From positions 1 through 10,288 of the forward strand of contig CAYOFV010000042.1 of the NCBI GenBank assembly GCA_964403565.1: 10,288 bases of DNA, in the 5' to 3' direction. Below are positions 7,520 through 10,288 of the stretch, piece by piece. Source of the DNA: Thioglobus_B sp964403565 (GTDB lineage Bacteria > Pseudomonadota > Gammaproteobacteria > PS1 > Pseudothioglobaceae). How positions within the stretch are numbered: position 1 is the first letter of the stretch; every line of letters starts with the position of its first letter. A program made the translations under genes and the position numbers. A model generated the notes under the pieces. It was not told the DNA's origin and searched no databases. It worked only from the letters and a program-made list of their open reading frames with translations.

Positions 7520-8380
7520 ATGAACCAAGATCTTGTTTTAGCAATCGCCTTACCACTTACATTGTTTTTCATAATGTTTGGAATGGGGAGTAACCTTACT
7601 ATAAAAGACTTTACGCGATTAAAGCAAATGCCCGGCTCTATTGCAATTGGAATTACCTCTCAAATGCTGTTATTACCTATTATTGCATTTGTATTGCTAT
7701 CTTTATTTGATTTGCCTGTAGAAATATTTATTGGCTTTATGATTCTAGCTCTTAGTCCCGGAGGAACTACATCTAATATGTTTTCTTATATGGCAAATGG
7801 CAACCTTGCACTTTCTATCTCCTTAACAGCAATTGTTAGCTTATTAACACCATTTACTATACCTTTAGTTGCAGACTGGATTATTACAACAGAGTTAGGT
7901 ACATCATCTGCTATACATTTGCCATTTATAACAACTGTAGCAAAATTAACAGCTGTAACTATTGTTCCGGTGTTATTAGGTATGTGGTTGCGTAGATCTA
8001 AGCCAGATTTTTGTATTAATAATGAAAAGTTATTAACCAGAATACCTTTTGCAATGTTGTTATTGGTAATTGCTGGAATTATTAATAGTAATTTAGAAAA
8101 AATGCCAGAATTTATTAATCAAACTGGGGTGCCAGCATTAGTACTTGCAACTTTGGCGATTTTAGTTGGTTATTATTTTTCAAGAATTATGCATCAAGAT
8201 AAAAAGAATGCACGAACTATTGCAATTGAAACATCAATACAAAATGGCGGTACTGCAATACTGGTAACAGGAACTATTTTGCAAAATCCACAAATGACTA
8301 TTGCACCAGTAATGTATGGCATATTAATGCTAATTCCAATGTTTATATATTTGTTTATTCTTAATGCTAAAAATAAATAA
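7520..8380 (+). CDS. Bile acid:sodium symporter (BASS) family transporter
   Basis: This is a multi-pass inner-membrane transporter of the BASS/SBF family, which usually couples sodium to uptake of organic anions. The 286 residues carry about nine or ten hydrophobic segments. The two family signatures at the sodium-binding crossover regions are present: LALSPGGTTSN (76-86) and ETSIQNGGTAI (237-247). A TTG at 7505 would extend the frame into the end of the previous gene; the ATG at 7520, two bases after that stop, is preferred. The stop overlaps the ubiE start by one base. The substrate cannot be read from sequence. Many bacterial members carry pyruvate, pantoate or other small acids, and location between two quinone-pathway genes gives no clear answer. 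Confidence 0.87.
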   Translation: MNQDLVLAIALPLTLFFIMFGMGSNLTIKDFTRLKQMPGSIAIGITSQMLLLPIIAFVLLSLFDLPVEIFIGFMILALSPGGTTSNMFSYMANGNLALSISLTAIVSLLTPFTIPLVADWIITTELGTSSAIHLPFITTVAKLTAVTIVPVLLGMWLRRSKPDFCINNEKLLTRIPFAMLLLVIAGIINSNLEKMPEFINQTGVPALVLATLAILVGYYFSRIMHQDKKNARTIAIETSIQNGGTAILVTGTILQNPQMTIAPVMYGILMLIPMFIYLFILNAKNK

Positions 8381-9102
8381 TGGCAAACAACTTATCTAGT
8401 AGCTTTGGCAATAAAAAAGTAAATTCATTACAGCGTGAAAAATTAATTCGTAGTGTATTTAAAAGAGTGGCTCCACGCTATGATTTGATGAATGACATTA
8501 TGAGCATGGGTGTGCATCGCTTGTGGAAAAAACGTTTTGCCAAAGAGGTTAAAAATACATCTGGAGAATTCATTGTTGATCTTGCTGGTGGTACTGGCGA
8601 TATAGCGCAGGCATTAATAAACCCAGAAAAAACCATTTGTATTGTTGATCCATCATTGGAGATGATGAGTGTTGCTAAAGATAGAATTGGGTCAGATAGT
8701 TACTATATAGCAGCAGATGCTCAATACCTTCCATTTGAAGATAATTCTGTTGATATCATTACTATTTCATTTGGAATTAGAAACGTAACTAATATTGATT
8801 TAGCATTACTTGAGATAAATAGAGTTCTAAAACCAGGGGGTAGTTTTTTCTGTTTAGAATTTAGTACTCCTGCATTTTGGCTAAGGGCTTCTTATAATGC
8901 GTGGTCAAGGATTGTTATTCCACGTCTAGGAGCAATAGTGTCAAAAAATCCAGATGCGTATCATTATTTAATCGAATCTATTGCAAAATTTCCTTCACAG
9001 GAAGAGATGGTTAAAATAATACAAAAAGCTAATTTTGAAAGTGTAACTTATAGTAATTTAACCTTTGGTATTGCCTGTATCCATAGAGCTATAAAACCTT
9101 AG
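8380..9102 (+). CDS. ubiE: UbiE/MenG quinone C-methyltransferase
   Basis: This S-adenosylmethionine-dependent methyltransferase adds the ring methyl group in ubiquinone and/or menaquinone synthesis. The 240 residues show the whole family pattern: FKRVAPRYDLMNDIMSMGVHRLWK (27-50, key residues R33, Y34, D35, N38, D39), SAM motif I VDLAGGTGD (66-74), TISFGIRNVTN (128-138), LKPGG (150-154), LEFSTP (159-164), SIAKFPSQEEM (200-210) and the ending NLTFGIACIHRA. It shares one base with the preceding transporter stop (TAATG). UbiE enzymes commonly act on both demethylmenaquinone and the ubiquinone precursor; next to a MenA-like gene the MenG activity is plausible. Whether the genome has a second ubiE elsewhere cannot be told here. 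It is the last gene of the long + strand run. Confidence 0.93.
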   Translation: MANNLSSSFGNKKVNSLQREKLIRSVFKRVAPRYDLMNDIMSMGVHRLWKKRFAKEVKNTSGEFIVDLAGGTGDIAQALINPEKTICIVDPSLEMMSVAKDRIGSDSYYIAADAQYLPFEDNSVDIITISFGIRNVTNIDLALLEINRVLKPGGSFFCLEFSTPAFWLRASYNAWSRIVIPRLGAIVSKNPDAYHYLIESIAKFPSQEEMVKIIQKANFESVTYSNLTFGIACIHRAIKP

Positions 9103-9141
9103 TTAAAGTCCCATTCAACAAAGTTAATTTGATTTTTAATT

Positions 9142-9168
9142 ATTCAGCAAGCAAGGCTTGCTGAATTT
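9142..9168. terminator. Hairpin between convergent ubiE and mogA, likely bidirectional terminator
   Basis: A perfect 11-bp inverted repeat, ATTCAGCAAGC / GCTTGCTGAAT (9142-9152 and 9156-9166), encloses a three-base AAG loop. It sits between the ends of two convergent genes, 39 bases after the ubiE stop and 9 bases beyond the mogA stop. The following U-run is short on the + strand (TTTAACTAACTTATT, including the last paired T) and nearly absent on the - strand, so termination is more convincing for the nos-ubiE unit than for mogA. Confidence 0.65.
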
Positions 9169-9175
9169 AACTAAC

Positions 9176-9706
9176 TTATTCAAAATCTTGTTCAACAAAG
9201 TCAAGATCGATTTGAATATTAGAATTATCAAGTAGTTCTAAACATTTAGGTACAGCTAAAAATACCGCGCCTAGACAGACTGCAATAGCAGCAGGCTTTC
9301 CAGGTAGGTTAATAATTAAACTATTACCACGAGTTCCGGCAGTTTGACGTGAAAGAATGGCAGTTGGTACAGTTCTTAAACTTACATTACGCATTTGTTC
9401 AGCAAAGCCGTCAAAGATTCTTTCACATACCCCGTGAGTTGCTTCTGGGGTAACGTCACGTGTAGTAGGTCCTGTGCCACCAGTGGTAAGAATAAGATTA
9501 CAATTTTTATTATCTGCAAAATCAATCATAGTTTGTTCAATAATTCTCTGTTCATCTTCAATAATTATTGATTCTATATCGTAAGGCGAAAGTACAGCAT
9601 TTTTGATCCAATCTTGCATTGCTGGACCACCAATATCTTCGTACTCTCCACGAGATGCCCGATCAGAAATTGTTATAAAGCCTATTTTAATTTTTGTATT
9701 TTTCAT
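9176..9706 (-). CDS. mogA: MogA, molybdopterin adenylyltransferase
   Basis: MogA activates molybdopterin by adenylation before molybdenum insertion, in the cytoplasm. The 176 residues contain the MogA/MoeA-C fold signatures: FITISDRASRGEYED (10-24), the nucleotide/pterin-binding TTGGTGPTTRDVTPEAT (74-90), ILSRQTAGTRGNSLIINLPGKP (117-138) and a C-terminal AVPKCLELL helix. RDVTPEAT and SRQTAGTRG favour MogA over MoaB. Length is normal for the short MogA form. The ATG at 9706 has no good Shine-Dalgarno sequence in front. It is convergent with ubiE and divergent from the DsrC-like gene, so it is probably its own transcript. Molybdenum enzymes such as nitrate reductase would need it, fitting a denitrifier, but it is also a general housekeeping gene. 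Confidence 0.93.
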   Translation of the reverse strand: MKNTKIKIGFITISDRASRGEYEDIGGPAMQDWIKNAVLSPYDIESIIIEDEQRIIEQTMIDFADNKNCNLILTTGGTGPTTRDVTPEATHGVCERIFDGFAEQMRNVSLRTVPTAILSRQTAGTRGNSLIINLPGKPAAIAVCLGAVFLAVPKCLELLDNSNIQIDLDFVEQDFE

Positions 9707-9716
9707 TGATTGAATT

Positions 9717-9728
9717 ATCTAGCTAGAT
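9717..9728. repeat. 12-bp palindrome upstream of mogA
   Basis: ATCTAGCTAGAT is a perfect 12-base palindrome located 11-22 bases before the mogA start codon, in the leader or promoter. It could be a regulator half-site pair or chance in AT-rich DNA. No regulator is assigned. Confidence 0.35.
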
Positions 9729-9741
9729 TAACTAAATATTT
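9728..9741 (+). repeat. 14-bp direct repeat, copy 1 (mogA side)
   Basis: TTAACTAAATATTT occurs here and again exactly at 9900-9913. The two copies lie near the two ends of the 210-base divergent intergenic region, this one about 22 bases from the mogA start. Confidence 0.5.
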
Positions 9742-9823
9742 TGCCATAAGCTTAAAGGTTTTTATCTACCAAAGGTAAAAAATAATTGTATGAATATATA
9801 TGTCAAAAAAAATATCTAATTCA

Positions 9824-9837
9824 TTGACCTATATCAA
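9824..9837 (+). promoter_or_regulatory. FNR/DNR-family binding site upstream of the DsrC-like gene
   Basis: TTGACCTATATCAA matches the FNR/ANR/DNR consensus TTGAT-N4-ATCAA in nine of ten defined positions. Its centre (9830.5) lies about 40.5 bases before the start point predicted from the -10-like CATAAT at 9859-9864, close to the -41.5 of class II FNR activation. This suggests induction under low oxygen or nitric oxide. The left half TTGACC can also be read as a sigma-70 -35 box. Confidence 0.6.
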
Positions 9838-9864
9838 GGAAAAAGCTATATACAAAGGCATAAT
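9824..9864 (+). promoter_or_regulatory. Promoter region of the DsrC-like gene
   Basis: Two overlapping readings exist. A constitutive sigma-70 promoter would be TTGACC (9824-9829), a 17-base spacer and TATATA (9847-9852). An activator-dependent promoter would use the FNR-like site plus CATAAT (9859-9864), starting transcription near 9871 and leaving a leader of about 46 bases. Both drive toward the ATG at 9917. Nothing equally clear is seen for mogA on the other strand. The rest of the 9707-9916 interval shows no RNA gene or riboswitch. Confidence 0.55.
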
Positions 9865-9899
9865 GAAGCTTAATACTTATATTTTATAGGTTTATTTAT

Positions 9900-9913
9900 T
9901 TAACTAAATATTT
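9900..9913 (+). repeat. 14-bp direct repeat, copy 2 (at the DsrC-like start)
   Basis: This is the second exact copy of TTAACTAAATATTT, ending three bases before the ATG at 9917. It occupies the place where a Shine-Dalgarno sequence would be expected, and none is present. Confidence 0.5.
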
Positions 9914-9916
9914 GTT

Positions 9917-10258
9917 ATGAATATTGATGGAAAAAATGTAGAAATAGATACAAATGGATTTTTAGTCAATCCCGATGATTGGAATCATGATGTTGCTTCT
10001 GCACTTGCAAAAAAAGAAGGTTTAAAACTCAATGATGATTATTGGGTTGTATTTGACTTAATACGTGATTATTACCATAAATACAAGAAATTTCCTGGTA
10101 TTCGCTACATCACCACTCAAATTAAAAATCTATTCAGTATTGATATGAAAAAAGCCAAGGTAAAAATATTTAGAATGTTTCCTTATGGCTATGTCGATCA
10201 AGCGTGCAAGATATCTGGCATGAAATCTCCAATTAACTGGGATAAGGATCAACATTAA
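9917..10258 (+). CDS. DsrC/TusE-family protein with CysA but no terminal CysB
   Basis: DsrC and TusE are small cytoplasmic sulfur-carrier proteins, DsrC in dissimilatory sulfur oxidation or reduction and TusE in tRNA thiolation. The 113 residues follow the family from start to near end: MNIDGKNVEIDTNGFLVNPDDW (1-22, key G14-F15-L16 and W22), DDYWVVFDLIRDYYHKYKKFPGIR (40-63, key W43, R50, Y52, P60, R63) and FRMFPYGYVDQACKISG (85-101). Family members usually end in a GC-x tail with the active CysB. Here C97 aligns with DsrC CysA, while the CysB position, eleven residues later, is W108 and the tail runs on as DKDQH. True DsrC has both cysteines and TusE only CysB, so this fits neither. No ribosome-binding site is visible. 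An FNR-like site upstream suggests anaerobic expression. It may be a regulatory or partner-binding DsrC paralogue (inference). Confidence 0.85.
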   Translation: MNIDGKNVEIDTNGFLVNPDDWNHDVASALAKKEGLKLNDDYWVVFDLIRDYYHKYKKFPGIRYITTQIKNLFSIDMKKAKVKIFRMFPYGYVDQACKISGMKSPINWDKDQH

Positions 10259-10288
10259 TTTTTTTTGAGTACAATTAATTAATTTAAA

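Noticed and set aside
9142..9166. Hairpin read as an attachment site or a mobile-element end
   Set aside because: There is a single copy between convergent genes with no integrase, transposase or flanking duplication; a terminator explains it better. No CRISPR array, tRNA or rRNA was seen in the window.
10259..10288. Terminator after the DsrC-like gene (run of eight T at 10259-10266)
   Set aside because: The only nearby stems are a bulged six-pair helix inside the gene end and an all-AT inverted repeat; neither is strong enough, and the window ends too soon.

Overview
The window is AT-rich bacterial DNA, almost fully coding. It reads as the 3' part of a nitrous-oxide-reduction (nos) maturation operon that runs into copper, quinone and transporter genes. 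A convergent mogA and a divergent DsrC/TusE-family gene follow. The nos genes, a DsrC-family protein and the base composition together suggest a sulfur-oxidising, denitrifying gammaproteobacterium of the SUP05/Thioglobus or related symbiont type. That placement is an inference; no rRNA or other phylogenetic marker is present.

Positions 1-4894 hold nosD (5' end cut off by the window), nosG, nosH, nosF, nosL and nosY on the + strand. NosD, NosF and NosY form the periplasmic/ABC machine that builds the copper sites of N2O reductase. NosL is its copper-delivering lipoprotein. NosG and NosH are NapG/NapH-like iron-sulfur proteins expected to pass electrons from quinol toward NosZ; in known clusters they mark the atypical (clade II, Wolinella-like) nos type. 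nosZ itself is not in the window and presumably lies upstream.

Positions 4899-9102 continue the same strand with gaps of at most a few bases or short overlaps: a small secreted two-cysteine protein of unknown function; a periplasmic fusion of a ZnuA-like binding protein, which has lost its metal-binding histidines, to an intact Sco copper chaperone; a MenA-like prenyltransferase; a bile-acid-symporter-family transporter; and a UbiE/MenG quinone methyltransferase. The layout suggests one long transcription unit joining N2O reductase copper assembly, its quinol-side electron input and quinone synthesis.

Positions 9103-10288 hold an 11-bp hairpin between the convergent ends of ubiE and mogA, then mogA (molybdopterin adenylyltransferase) on the - strand, a 210-base divergent intergenic region, and a DsrC/TusE-like gene. 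That gene has a near-perfect FNR/DNR-type site at an activating distance from a -10 box. The DsrC-like protein keeps the upstream cysteine (CysA) but has tryptophan in place of the near-terminal cysteine (CysB), an unusual combination for this family.

The points most worth following are the ZnuA-Sco fusion with its degenerated metal site, the CysA-only DsrC-like protein with its probable anaerobic control, the unknown two-cysteine protein, and the coupling of nosGH to MenA/UbiE.
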